Shown piece by piece: positions 1 to 8,543 of a stretch of 64,000 nt of DNA; position 1 is the stretch's first letter, and each line of letters opens with the position of its first letter. Origin of the DNA: JBPCNH01 sp051001455 (GTDB lineage Bacteria > Actinomycetota > CADDZG01 > WHSQ01); the NCBI GenBank assembly GCA_051001455.1, contig JBPCNH010000038.1, forward strand, positions 48,580 to 112,579. Direction: 5' to 3'. Under the pieces are notes generated by a model that was not told the origin of the DNA, searched no databases, and saw only the letters and a list, made by a program, of their open reading frames with translations. A program made the translations under genes and the position numbers.

Positions 1-285
1 GGCTTGACCCTCAATTTCCTGCGACAGACGCTGCTCACCCGCCGTCCTCGCACCTTGCGTGTAGTCACCTTGCTGGACAAGAAGGCACGACGGATCCTGC
101 CGATAGAGGTGGATTGGAGCGGGTTCGAGATAGGGGATCTGTACGTTTTGGGGTACGGCATCGACCACCAAGGCAGGTACAGGAACCTCGATCATCTGGT
201 CTCGGTGACCGACCTCAAGTTGCTTGCGAGCGAGGAAGACAGGTATGTCCCTGCCTTGTTTCCCGTCGCCGGGGTAAGCAGATAG
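1..285 (+). CDS. hpt: Hypoxanthine phosphoribosyltransferase, C-terminal part
   Basis: This is the last 94 residues of a purine salvage phosphoribosyltransferase that makes IMP or GMP from hypoxanthine or guanine and PRPP in the cytoplasm. The reading frame is open from base 1, so the start lies outside the window. The visible part contains the typical C-terminal blocks of the family: a TLLDKKARR stretch, then GFEIGDLYVLGYGIDHQGRYRNL, in which the GY-G-D and YRNL residues are highly conserved. The tail after YRNL (about 30 residues) is longer than in many homologues. The next gene follows after 18 bases on the same strand. Confidence 0.9.
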   Translation, partial: GLTLNFLRQTLLTRRPRTLRVVTLLDKKARRILPIEVDWSGFEIGDLYVLGYGIDHQGRYRNLDHLVSVTDLKLLASEEDRYVPALFPVAGVSR

Positions 286-303
286 CGGTGTTAGCGTTGC
301 GCC

Positions 304-783
304 ATGGTTGAGCTGTCGCTCGTAGGCGTACGGATAGAACTTCCCTCCAACACGCCGATCGTCCTGCTCAAGGAAGCAACGGGGGACCGCTATCTGCCGA
401 TCTGGATAGGCCAACACGAGGCCACCGCGATCGCGTTCGCCTTGCAGGGCATACAGACACCCCGCCCGATGACGCACGATCTCGTAAGGGACATCCTCAA
501 TGAGACGAGCGTCCAGGTCGAGCGGATCGTCATCAACGATCTAGTGGACCAGACCTTCTTCGCCACGATCCGGATGAGCAGCAACGGCTCTACCGTGGAG
601 GTCTCCTCCCGTCCCAGCGACGCCATCGCCCTTGCCGTTCGACTTGGATCACCCATCTTCAGTGCCGAAGAGGTCCTCGATCAGGCCGGTATCAAGCTCG
701 AGAACGACGAGGAAGACGAGGTCGAGAAGTTCCGCGAGTTCCTCGACCAGGTGACCCCCGAAGATTTCGCCAACGAAGGCTGA
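304..783 (+). CDS. Bifunctional nuclease family (DUF151) protein
   Basis: A 159-residue protein of the DUF151/BFN family. It shows the family pattern: MVELSLVGVRIE at the N-terminus, then YLPIWIGQHEATAIAFAL (around residues 38-55), PMTHDLVRDIL, and SRPSDAIALAVRLGSPIF (around 101-118), followed by an acidic tail. Plant and bacterial members are reported to have nuclease activity, but the role in actinobacteria is unclear. In many actinobacteria this gene sits beside a MerR-type regulator, as here. No clear Shine-Dalgarno sequence precedes the ATG. Confidence 0.88.
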   Translation: MVELSLVGVRIELPSNTPIVLLKEATGDRYLPIWIGQHEATAIAFALQGIQTPRPMTHDLVRDILNETSVQVERIVINDLVDQTFFATIRMSSNGSTVEVSSRPSDAIALAVRLGSPIFSAEEVLDQAGIKLENDEEDEVEKFREFLDQVTPEDFANEG

Positions 784-803
784 ATGGCCCACCCCTCAAG
801 CTG

Positions 804-814
804 ACCTTCAAGGT
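804..814. promoter_or_regulatory. Short dyad upstream of the MerR gene promoter
   Basis: An 11-base perfect dyad (ACCTT-C-AAGGT) lies just upstream of the -35 box of the regulator gene. A second CAAG half-like motif is nearby. Dyads of this general look are used by MerR-type proteins, so autoregulation is possible. That is inference. Confidence 0.35.
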
Positions 815-819
815 TGTCG

Positions 820-848
820 TTGACACGCGCGCGCGGCGGGACTACGCT
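820..848 (+). promoter_or_regulatory. Sigma-70-type promoter for the MerR-like gene
   Basis: A consensus -35 TTGACA (820-825) and a -10 TACGCT (843-848) are separated by exactly 17 bases. The CDS starts 74 bases downstream. This is one of the best promoter matches in the window. Confidence 0.65.
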
Positions 849-921
849 TGCCAAGCTCGTAACTACGTCGATGTGACTTCGGACACGCTCCCGGCGACAT
901 GCACCGGGAGGGGAGGACCGC

Positions 922-1401
922 ATGGAAGAGACGGGATACAGGGGTCCGCAGACCTGCAAGATCGTCGGCATCTCCTATCGTCAGCTCGATTACTGGACGC
1001 GCACCGGCTTGGTGGCCCCTTCCCTGCAGGCAGCCCAGGGATCCGGTACCCAGCGCCTCTACTCCTTCAACGATCTGCTCCAACTCAAGGTGATCAAGAG
1101 CCTTACCGATGCGGGTGCGAGTCTCCAGAAGGTCAGACAAGCGATCGACTACGTCCGGGACCATCTCGACGATGACTGGGCGAAGGTCACGATCCTCGCG
1201 GACGGATCCGGCGTCTATGCCTGCACGTCGGATGCAGAAGTGGTCGACCTCATCCGTTCCGGCCAGGGTGTCTTCGGAGCCGTCGTGGCCGTGGGGAAGG
1301 TACGGGATCAACTTCAAGGCGACCTGCGGGAACTCCGGCCCGAAACACCTGAGCCCGGGTACATTGAAGCTGGCGACGGAAGGCGAGTCGAGGAGGCGTA
1401 G
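922..1401 (+). CDS. MerR-family transcriptional regulator
   Basis: A 159-residue DNA-binding regulator. The N-terminal winged helix-turn-helix covers roughly residues 8-75 (CKIVGISYRQLDYWTRTGLV, then RLYSFNDLLQLKVIKSL). A short C-terminal region follows, with no recognisable ligand domain. It resembles the MerR proteins that accompany DUF151 and glycine-cleavage genes in mycobacteria and relatives. Here the gcvT-gcvPA-gcvPB operon begins 520 bases downstream, which fits but does not prove a regulatory link. The ATG is well placed after a consensus promoter at 820-848. Confidence 0.88.
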   Translation: MEETGYRGPQTCKIVGISYRQLDYWTRTGLVAPSLQAAQGSGTQRLYSFNDLLQLKVIKSLTDAGASLQKVRQAIDYVRDHLDDDWAKVTILADGSGVYACTSDAEVVDLIRSGQGVFGAVVAVGKVRDQLQGDLRELRPETPEPGYIEAGDGRRVEEA

Positions 1402-1509
1402 GTCATCCCCAGCACGACGGACGACAACGGGGCACAGCTCGTCGCCGACGAACGCCCCCTGCACGAGCTGGTTCCTTTCGCCCACAACAGCGAGCGGCAG
1501 TTCGCTAGA

Positions 1510-1854
1510 TTGCTCGATTTCTATCTGATCCGGTGGGAGTACGAGCCGACCACCTTCGACATCGAATGGGACCGGAAGGGTTGTCCCACCCAGCGCTTCT
1601 CTCCCGACTTCTACCTAACGGACTTCGATCTCTACATCGAGATCACCACCCTGAACCAGAAGCTTGTGACCAAGAAGAACCGCAAGGCTCGGCGACTCCA
1701 AGAGCTCTACCCGGGGATCCGCTGCAAGGTCCTCTACCAACGCGACTACCTCAACCTGCTCGTGAAGTACGGCCTCGAGGAACCCTCACAGAAGGCCCTG
1801 ATCCCCAAGAGAACGCACTCCGAGGGCGACCTCGACACCCTCCTCGCCGGCTGA
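1510..1854 (+). CDS. PD-(D/E)XK-nuclease-like conserved protein, start uncertain
   Basis: A conserved protein of unassigned function. The core reads PDFYLTDFDLYIEIT and then KLVTKKNRKARRLQELYP. This has the spacing of a PD-(D/E)XK nuclease fold: Asp in PDF, Glu in IEI, but Thr where the Lys of the ExK motif would be. The coordinates use the first conventional start, TTG at 1510. The frame is open back to the MerR stop at 1399-1401, and the residues just upstream of 1510 (PFAHNSERQFARL) look like part of the domain, so the true start is probably upstream. There is no in-frame ATG, GTG or TTG between 1402 and 1510. A perfect AGGAGG lies at 1391-1396, eight bases before an ATC codon at 1405. Confidence 0.7.
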   Translation: MLDFYLIRWEYEPTTFDIEWDRKGCPTQRFSPDFYLTDFDLYIEITTLNQKLVTKKNRKARRLQELYPGIRCKVLYQRDYLNLLVKYGLEEPSQKALIPKRTHSEGDLDTLLAG

Positions 1855-1921
1855 TCCCGGCCGTTTTCCGGCACTCGATACGTGACCGCTCGGCGCCCGG
1901 CAGGCTGATAGACATACGTCC

Positions 1922-3010
1922 ATGCCGACCGTGGCCAAGGCGACACCCCTTCTCGAACTGCACCAGGAGCTCGGAGCGAAGCTCACGGAGTTCGGTGGCT
2001 GGGACATGCCGCTGCAGTACGAGGGCACGGTGTCCGAACATCATGCCGTTCGCGAACGCGCCGGGCTGTTCGACGTGTCCCATCTGGGAAAGCTGCTGCT
2101 GGAGGGCCCCGGGGCCGAGGGCGCCCTACAACGAGCGCTCACTTGTGACGTCGCTGCGATCGAAGTCGGAGCGGCAAAGTACGCGCTGGTACTGAACGAT
2201 GACGCGGGATGCATAGACGACGTTTTCCTCTACCGTCTCGCGGGCGATTCGTGGCTGGTCGTTCCCAATGCCTCCAACACAGACGCAGTGGCCGACGCCA
2301 TACGGGAAGCAGGTGGTGAGCCGGTGGACGTGTGGGACAGGTGGGCGATCCTCGCTCTTCAGGGTCCGCGATCGTTCGACGTATTCACGACGGTCTGGCC
2401 CGATAGCGATGCGCCGTCGTTGGCGCTTCACCGGTGGGCGCCCCTGGACCTATCCGGCGGGGACGGGATCGTGGCCCGCACGGGTTACACGGGGGAGCGG
2501 GGCTTCGAGATCTACGCACCGGCGGCCGTGGCGGTCGAGGTCGCTCGTAAGCTCCTCGATGCAGGAGCGGCCCCGGTGGGGCTCGGTGCCCGGGACACAC
2601 TGCGTCTCGAGATGGGCTACGCGCTCTACGGGCACGAGATAGACGCGGCCACAGATCCGTTATCAGCCGGACTCGGCTGGGCCGTCTCGTGGGAGCAACC
2701 CTTCAGGGGGCGAGATGCTCTCGCGAAGATCAAAGCCGACGGGCCGTCGAAACGGCTCTTCGGCTTCAAAGCGACCGACAGGGGGGTCCCTCGGCAGGGC
2801 TACGAGGTCACGCAGGGGGATGCCGTCATAGGCCGCGTGGTTAGCGGTAACTTCTCCCCGTCACTGCAAACGGGTATAGCCATCGCCTTCGCTCCGGCCG
2901 ACCGGTGGCCGGAGCAGGGGAGTGAGGTGGCGGTGCAAGCACGAGGCCGTTCCGTCGCAGGGGTAGTGGTACGTCCGCCGTTCGTCGAACGTGGGAAGAA
3001 GAGAAACTGA
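1922..3010 (+). CDS. gcvT: Glycine cleavage system T protein (aminomethyltransferase)
   Basis: This 362-residue cytoplasmic enzyme transfers the methylene group from the aminomethyl-lipoyl H protein to tetrahydrofolate and releases ammonia. Family landmarks are present: LHQELGAKLTEFGGWDMPLQY near the N-terminus, VSHLGK, the catalytic-Asp block LNDDAGCIDDV (around residues 93-103), RTGYTGERGFEIY, and LGARDTLRLEMGYALYGHE in the folate-binding C-terminal half. It is the first gene of a gcvT-gcvPA-gcvPB run. No H protein gene lies in the window. A possible -10-like TAGACAT lies just before the ATG, so the message may be almost leaderless. No glycine riboswitch is recognisable in the 66-base leader. 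Confidence 0.95.
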   Translation: MPTVAKATPLLELHQELGAKLTEFGGWDMPLQYEGTVSEHHAVRERAGLFDVSHLGKLLLEGPGAEGALQRALTCDVAAIEVGAAKYALVLNDDAGCIDDVFLYRLAGDSWLVVPNASNTDAVADAIREAGGEPVDVWDRWAILALQGPRSFDVFTTVWPDSDAPSLALHRWAPLDLSGGDGIVARTGYTGERGFEIYAPAAVAVEVARKLLDAGAAPVGLGARDTLRLEMGYALYGHEIDAATDPLSAGLGWAVSWEQPFRGRDALAKIKADGPSKRLFGFKATDRGVPRQGYEVTQGDAVIGRVVSGNFSPSLQTGIAIAFAPADRWPEQGSEVAVQARGRSVAGVVVRPPFVERGKKRN

Positions 3011-3044
3011 TCGACTTGTCGATAAATCGAGAAATACACGACTG

Positions 3045-4379
3045 ATGGATTTCATCCCCCACACCGACGCCGACCGGGCAGCCATGCTCGAGTCGATCGG
3101 CGTTGCGTCGATGGACGAGCTGTTCGCATCGATCCCCACGGACGTCCGCTTCAGCGGTGACCTCGAGGTTCCGCAGGAGCTCAACGAGGTGGATCTGGTC
3201 GACCACGTCACCCGCTTGGCCCAACGCAACCGACCGCTCACATGCTTCGCCGGGGGAGGGACCTACGAGCACCACGTGCCCGCGGTCGTGAGGGCGCTTG
3301 CTTCGAGGGGCGAGTTCGCCACTTCCTACACCCCCTACCAACCCGAGCTCTCGCAAGGCGTGCTGCAAGCGGTCTATGAGTTCCAGACCATGGTGTGTGA
3401 GCTCTACGGGATGGATGTCGCTAATGCCTCCCTGTACGACGGAGCCAGCGCGCTGGTGGAAGCCGTCAACCTGGCCGTCCGGGTGACCACGAGGGAGCGT
3501 ATCGTCCTTGCAGGCACGATCCACCCCCACCACCTCGCGGTGCTGAGGACCTATACCTCAGGTTTAGGGTTTGACCTCGCCCACCTTCCCGTCGGCGAAG
3601 ACGGGGTGACGGACTGGGCGGCTGCGGACGTAGGCGACGCCGCCGCGGTCGTATGTCCCTATCCCAACTTCTTCGGACGGCTCGAGGATCTCGCCGCCGC
3701 GTCTGCCAGGGCTCACGACGCGGGGGCATTGTCGGTCGCGATGGTCGATCCGACCGCCATGGGGGTCTTGAAGAGCCCGAGCGAGCTCGGCGCCGACGTC
3801 GCGGTCGGGGAGGGGGCGATGCTCGGTAACGCGATGAGTTACGGAGGTCCCTATGTCGGATTCTTCGCCACCAAGCTGGCCCACGTTCGCCAGGTTCCGG
3901 GCCGCATCGCCGGAGAGACGCTGGACGCCGATGGGAGGCGCGCTTACGTGCTCACCCTCCAGGCACGCGAGCAACACATCCGCCGCGCCAAGGCAACATC
4001 CAATGTCTGCACCAATCAAACGCTGATGGCCATCGCAGCCACCATCCATCTCGGATGGCTGGGACCGGTCGGTTTGAGACGGATGGGTGAGATATGTATC
4101 CGCCGCACGGCTTTCGCTGCCCAGAGGCTCGCTGATATCCCGGGCTGCCGGGTCCGTTTCGCCGGCCCGCACTTCAAGGAGTTCGTGCTGGAGACGCCCG
4201 CAGCCGGGGCCGATCTCGTTGCCGCCCTCGGTCGACGTGGCTTCCTTTGTGGACCTCACCTGGGTCGGTGGTTCCCAGAGCTCGATCGATGTCTGCTCAT
4301 CGCCGTTACAGAGCGCCGCACTCGTGACGACATCACCGCTCTGGCCGAAGCGATCGAGAAGGAGCTGACCGAGAGATGA
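3045..4379 (+). CDS. gcvPA: Glycine dehydrogenase (decarboxylating) subunit 1
   Basis: This 444-residue alpha subunit belongs to the two-subunit P protein, which decarboxylates glycine and passes the aminomethyl group to lipoyl-GcvH. Conserved blocks are MDFIPHTDADRAAML at the start, TSYTPYQPELSQG, ETMVC-like FQTMVCELYGMDVANASLYDGA, and SNVCTNQTLMAIAATIHLGWLGP. The start at 3045 matches the family N-terminus. The upstream in-frame extension to 2991 overlaps gcvT and has no family resemblance. Its stop overlaps the gcvPB start (ATGA at 4376-4379), so the subunits are probably translationally coupled. The split arrangement is usual in Firmicutes, Thermus and deep actinobacteria. Confidence 0.93.
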   Translation: MDFIPHTDADRAAMLESIGVASMDELFASIPTDVRFSGDLEVPQELNEVDLVDHVTRLAQRNRPLTCFAGGGTYEHHVPAVVRALASRGEFATSYTPYQPELSQGVLQAVYEFQTMVCELYGMDVANASLYDGASALVEAVNLAVRVTTRERIVLAGTIHPHHLAVLRTYTSGLGFDLAHLPVGEDGVTDWAAADVGDAAAVVCPYPNFFGRLEDLAAASARAHDAGALSVAMVDPTAMGVLKSPSELGADVAVGEGAMLGNAMSYGGPYVGFFATKLAHVRQVPGRIAGETLDADGRRAYVLTLQAREQHIRRAKATSNVCTNQTLMAIAATIHLGWLGPVGLRRMGEICIRRTAFAAQRLADIPGCRVRFAGPHFKEFVLETPAAGADLVAALGRRGFLCGPHLGRWFPELDRCLLIAVTERRTRDDITALAEAIEKELTER

Positions 4380-5893
4380 GCGCCAACGACGCGCCGGCCG
4401 GTCGACCCCTGGAGGCCTCTGCAGGCACGCGCCCTGGGGACGGCTTCCCTCTCGTGTTCGAACTATCGGCGCCCGAGCGGAGAGCCTGGTCGCTTCCGGA
4501 CGATGGGGTAGATGCCCCCGAGGTGGCAGATCTGATCCCCGAAGCTCACCTCCGGAGCGCTCCACCGGCGCTACCCGAGCTCAGCGAACGAGACCTGGTT
4601 CGCCACTACACGCGCCTGTCCCAGCGCAACTGGGCGATCGATGTCGGCGCCTATCCGCTCGGTTCGTGCACGATGAAGTACAACCCCAAGGTCTCCGACG
4701 AACTGGCGGGCTTGCCCGGGTTCGCAGGTCTTCATCCCTTCTCGTCCGACGATCTCTGCAGCGGTGCTCTCGAACTACTCGGCACGCTCGAGAGGGCCTT
4801 GTGCGCCGCCACCGGCATGGCCCGTCTGACCTTTCAACCCGCGGCAGGCGCCCAGGGTGAGTTGACCGGCTTGCTGATCATGCGGGCGTTCCACGAAGCT
4901 AACGGCGATTCCCGCAAGAGGGTGATCATCCCGGATTCAGCGCACGGGACCAATCCCGCAAGCGTCACGCTCGCTGGCTACAAAGCCCAAGAGGTTCCCT
5001 CCGACGATCGGGGGCTGGTTGATCTCGACGCCCTGCGAGCGGCTCTCGACGATGACGTCGCCGGATTGATGCTGACGAACCCGAACACGTTGGGACTCTT
5101 CGAGAAAGACATCAAAGCCATCGCGAAAGCCATCCACGAGGTCGGGGGGCTGCTCTATTACGACGGCGCCAACTTCAATTCGATCGTTGGGTTGGTCCGG
5201 CCGGGAGACATGGGATTCGACATCGTCCATCTGAACCTTCACAAGACCTTCGCCACACCCCATGGCGGCGGAGGACCGGGCTCCGGACCTCTCGCGGTAT
5301 CGGCCAGGCTCGAGAGATTCCTCCCATCACCCGTGCTCAGCTTCGACGAGGGTGCGGAACGGTGGGTGTGGGACGAGGACCGACCGGATTCGATAGGACG
5401 CATCCACTCGTTCCACGGGAACTTCGGCATCAACGTCCGGGCCTACGCGTACCTCCGTTCACTCGGCCCGGCCGGGTTGAAGCGGGTAGCAGAGCATGCC
5501 GTGCTGAATGCGAATTACCTGCGCGTGCTCGTCGAAGATGCATTTCCCACCGCTTTCCCGGGCGTATGCATGCATGAGTTCGTGGCGACCGCAAAACCTC
5601 TGAAGAAGCACGGCGTCAAGGGCATGGACGTGGCCAAGCGTCTGATCGACTTCGGCTATCACCCGCCCACGGTTTACTTCCCGTTGGTCGTTGAAGAGGC
5701 TCTCATGGTCGAGCCGACCGAGACTGAATCCAAAGAGACGATCGACGGGCTTGCCGCCGCGATGCGGCAGATCGCCGAGGAAGCGGGGTCCTCGCCCGAA
5801 CTGCTGCGGGACGCCCCGCGAACCACCCCCGTACGGAGGCCCGACGAGGCTAGAGCGGCGCGCGACCTGAAGGTGCGCTGGACACCCGAGTGA
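4376..5893 (+). CDS. gcvPB: Glycine dehydrogenase (decarboxylating) subunit 2
   Basis: This 505-residue PLP-bearing subunit of the split P protein carries the blocks YPLGSCTMKYNPK, the PDSAHGTNPASVTLAGY cofactor-pocket motif, and LNLHKTFATPHGGGGPG. Lys290 in LNLHKTF is the expected Schiff-base lysine. The C-terminal PTVYFPLVVEEALMVEPTETESKE is typical. The N-terminus has about 35 extra residues (ANDAPAGRPLEAS and onward) before the family core. The start overlaps the gcvPA stop by four bases. The gene ends 26 bases before the convergent mannosyltransferase gene. Confidence 0.94.
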   Translation: MSANDAPAGRPLEASAGTRPGDGFPLVFELSAPERRAWSLPDDGVDAPEVADLIPEAHLRSAPPALPELSERDLVRHYTRLSQRNWAIDVGAYPLGSCTMKYNPKVSDELAGLPGFAGLHPFSSDDLCSGALELLGTLERALCAATGMARLTFQPAAGAQGELTGLLIMRAFHEANGDSRKRVIIPDSAHGTNPASVTLAGYKAQEVPSDDRGLVDLDALRAALDDDVAGLMLTNPNTLGLFEKDIKAIAKAIHEVGGLLYYDGANFNSIVGLVRPGDMGFDIVHLNLHKTFATPHGGGGPGSGPLAVSARLERFLPSPVLSFDEGAERWVWDEDRPDSIGRIHSFHGNFGINVRAYAYLRSLGPAGLKRVAEHAVLNANYLRVLVEDAFPTAFPGVCMHEFVATAKPLKKHGVKGMDVAKRLIDFGYHPPTVYFPLVVEEALMVEPTETESKETIDGLAAAMRQIAEEAGSSPELLRDAPRTTPVRRPDEARAARDLKVRWTPE

Positions 5894-5919
5894 TCGGCTC
5901 GCTCATCCGGGGACCAGAC

Positions 5920-7188
5920 CTAGAAGAACCAGGCGCCTTTCGTGTAGACGACGGCGCCCAACGTCGCGAACCCCACGAAAGCAGCTAGCGCATAGTCGTG
6001 AGGGATGCGCCGGGCCGTCGCCATGAAGAGAGCGATGGGGAAGAAGCTGAGCATCATGCGGGGGATGCTGAAATACCACGTGCTGGTCAACAAAGCGGCA
6101 AGGGACAGACCCATATAGGTGGCGTAACCCCATTCGCGCCGATGCCACGCCCAGCCCACCGCCAGTAGCCCGAGCAAGGCCGCGATGATCTCGAGTCGCC
6201 ACACCATCATCCAGTTAGTAGCAGTGGCGTCGTTCCACGTTCTCCACGTGAGGAGGAACGAGGCACGTGGGTCCGTGAAGGAACGCCCCCAGCCTTCCTC
6301 CTGCATCTGGAAGTAATAGAAGAGGTTCCCCGTACGTTGCTGCAGGTAGATGAAGTAGGCGACCAGTGGAAGGAACCCTGCAACCAACGCGGTCGCGGCA
6401 TCCCGCACCTTGTCGCGGGCGAACTCCCTCTGCGCGAGAAACTCCACCGCCAACCCTGCCAACAGGAACACGCCCGCTGCGCGGGTCCCAACGGCGATCG
6501 CGGCAGGAAGGGCAACCAGCAACCAGCGCTTCTGTTTAGCGAAGTAGAAGGCGGCGGTTGCGCCTGCGATGAACATCGCTTCGGTGTACGGGGCGACGAG
6601 GAACAGCGCGGTAGGGAAGAAAGCAAGGTAAACCACCGCGCGCCGTCCCGAACCGACCTGCTCCATCTCGCTTAGCCCGTAGAGATAACGTCCGGCGACG
6701 ACGGCGGCTACTCCCGAGACGATCATCCCGGCCACCACCGGCTCTCCAAGGACCCTCAGCAGCAGGCCCGTGACCATGGGAAAGAGCGGGAAGAAGGCCG
6801 CGGCGTGAGCGTCGCTCTCCGGGGCGAAGTAACCGTGCTGGGCGATCGTCAGGAGGTGCGAGGCATCCCACTTGTTCCAGATCCCGAGCGCCCCTTCACG
6901 GAACGGTCCGGAACCGTCAGCCAGCAACCACGCGGCGAGGTAAGCAACCGAGATCAGAACGGCCCGCGCCGCCACGGCGGCCGTAGCAGCGCTCCGCCAG
7001 GCGGCCGACGCCGGGGGCAACGATCGGGAGACCTGCACGTCGACGCCGTCGTCGGGCATCGCAGGGGGATCCGAGCCGAGCTGGACCTGTTCGGAAGCGG
7101 GCAGCCCGGGGCCCGGTTCGTTTCCGAGGAGGGGAGTAGCGGTCGTCATACGTCCCTCTCTCGTTCCCGGCTCAGACATGGCAGTCAT
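5920..7188 (-). CDS. PIG-V/Gpi18-like mannosyltransferase, integral membrane
   Basis: A 422-residue polytopic membrane protein of the GT-C type. The N-terminal 60 residues are cytosolic and low in structure. About ten hydrophobic segments follow. Diagnostic blocks are IWNKWDASHLLTIAQHGYF (the WD motif with an acidic residue near the first loop), AAFFPLFPMV, and FFPTALFLVAPYTEAMFIAG, all typical of PIG-V-related bacterial enzymes that use polyprenyl-phosphate-mannose. A polyprenyl-phosphate mannose synthase (8544-9296) that could make this donor is encoded nearby on the same strand. The acceptor is unknown. The start may be one of several Met residues in the first 14. Confidence 0.75.
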   Translation of the reverse strand: MTAMSEPGTREGRMTTATPLLGNEPGPGLPASEQVQLGSDPPAMPDDGVDVQVSRSLPPASAAWRSAATAAVAARAVLISVAYLAAWLLADGSGPFREGALGIWNKWDASHLLTIAQHGYFAPESDAHAAAFFPLFPMVTGLLLRVLGEPVVAGMIVSGVAAVVAGRYLYGLSEMEQVGSGRRAVVYLAFFPTALFLVAPYTEAMFIAGATAAFYFAKQKRWLLVALPAAIAVGTRAAGVFLLAGLAVEFLAQREFARDKVRDAATALVAGFLPLVAYFIYLQQRTGNLFYYFQMQEEGWGRSFTDPRASFLLTWRTWNDATATNWMMVWRLEIIAALLGLLAVGWAWHRREWGYATYMGLSLAALLTSTWYFSIPRMMLSFFPIALFMATARRIPHDYALAAFVGFATLGAVVYTKGAWFF

Positions 7189-7213
7189 GGTGCCACTTCC
7201 GGGCCTAACCCCG

Positions 7214-8410
7214 TCACCGAACCGCGTCGGGCAAAAGACAACTGAGGGTCGCGCCCGGTCCGCCCTCGGCGATCCACAGATCGCCTCCCATGGTCGTCAT
7301 CAACGCTCGCGAGATGAACAGTCCTAACCCGATCCCGGACCCGCCTTCCTCGAGCCTCGTGAACTTCTCGAAAACTGCATCCCGTCGCTCGGGGGGGATG
7401 CCCGGTCCGCGATCGGTGACAGAGATGATTACTCCGTCCTGCGATCGCTCGGCCGTGACGGTTATGGGCTCCTTCGCCGGCGAGAACTTCGCCGCGTTGA
7501 CCACAAGGTTGGTGAGGACCTGGCGGAGGCGCATCATGTCGACATTGACGGCCGGCAGGCTGGGAGCTACCTCGATCTCGAGCGGATGACCCCTGGAGAG
7601 ATCCATCAGCTCGTCCCGCAGCGCCTCCATCAGTGGATCGATCTCTTCTACCGCAGGGACGAAGGGATACTCGCCCGATTCCAGCTTCCGCATGAACATC
7701 AGGTTGTTCACGACGGTGTTCAGATACCGGGCTCGCTCGGTCATCCGGCGCACGGAATCGAGTTTCAGCTCGTCGGTCATCGTGTCCCAGCGGTTACTCA
7801 ACTCGGTACCGAACCCTTGGATCACCGCGAGTGGATTACGGATCTCATGAGCAACGAGAGACATCATCTCCTCGGCGGAGATGTCCTGAAGTGTGGCCGT
7901 GCCCGAGAGATGCGGCGGAGCCGGCGCAGGAACGGGCGGAACGCGTTCATCCCGGTTCCCATCGACGACGTCCAGCAGCTCCGTGATCAGCAGGGCCGGC
8001 GGGACACCTTTCTCTATATACGCGGCTGCGCCGATCTCGAGAGCAGACTTCGCGAGCCGTTCGGCCTCGAAACCTGAAAGCACGACAACCTTCGTTCGGG
8101 GTGAGACCGCCCGGATGCGGGGGAGAGCCTCCATCCCGTCCATGACCGGCATCGAGATATCGAGCAGCAATATGTCCGGTTCGTGCTCTTCGGCCAACGC
8201 GATCGCCTCGGTTCCGTCGGCGGCCTCACCGAGGACGGTGAAGCGGGCGCTCCAGTGGAGAATCTGACGCAGGAGGCGGCGTAGCTCGGGGACGTCGTCC
8301 GCCAGGACGACCGTGTAGGTGCGAGGGGGCTCGTCGCTCGTCCGGCGCCCGGCGCTCGACCCCCGGCTCGCATTCCGTCTCCGGTCGTGAGAACGCCTGT
8401 CGTCGTTCAT
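7214..8410 (-). CDS. Receiver-histidine kinase hybrid (REC at the N-terminus)
   Basis: A 398-residue cytoplasmic signalling protein. A charged N-terminus precedes a receiver domain (residues 31-150), with acidic pair DD38-39 and phospho-acceptor D84 in LLLDISMPVMDG. A short linker then leads to a HisKA domain, with H188 in LVAHEIRNPL, and a HATPase_c domain. The N-box is NLVVNAAKFSP, the G1 box DRGPGIP and the G2 box GIGLGLFIS. There are no membrane segments and no sensor domain, so input probably comes through the receiver from a partner kinase. It stands alone and starts about 130 bases from the ppm1 stop. Confidence 0.9.
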   Translation of the reverse strand: MNDDRRSHDRRRNASRGSSAGRRTSDEPPRTYTVVLADDVPELRRLLRQILHWSARFTVLGEAADGTEAIALAEEHEPDILLLDISMPVMDGMEALPRIRAVSPRTKVVVLSGFEAERLAKSALEIGAAAYIEKGVPPALLITELLDVVDGNRDERVPPVPAPAPPHLSGTATLQDISAEEMMSLVAHEIRNPLAVIQGFGTELSNRWDTMTDELKLDSVRRMTERARYLNTVVNNLMFMRKLESGEYPFVPAVEEIDPLMEALRDELMDLSRGHPLEIEVAPSLPAVNVDMMRLRQVLTNLVVNAAKFSPAKEPITVTAERSQDGVIISVTDRGPGIPPERRDAVFEKFTRLEEGGSGIGLGLFISRALMTTMGGDLWIAEGGPGATLSCLLPDAVR

Positions 8411-8510
8411 CCGGCGGCCCCCACCGAGCAGCGATCGGCGATGGCCTGAGGCGGGGCCGGGGAGTGCCGCCCTGGCGTGTGCCTCGCTCTAGTTGACATA
8501 AGATATATTC

Positions 8511-8536
8511 CCGGCTCTTTAGGGGAGAGAGCCCGG
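8511..8536 (-). terminator. Hairpin after ppm1, possible terminator
   Basis: A GC-rich stem (8511-8518 with 8528-8536, one bulged base) begins just downstream of the ppm1 stop on the minus strand. It is followed by an AT-rich run (GAATATATC) rather than a pure U tract. It may end the lnt-ppm1 transcript. Confidence 0.4.
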
Positions 8537-8543
8537 CCGCGGG

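Noticed and set aside
1855..1921. Glycine riboswitch upstream of gcvT
   Set aside because: The leader is only 66 bases and shows no tandem glycine aptamer.
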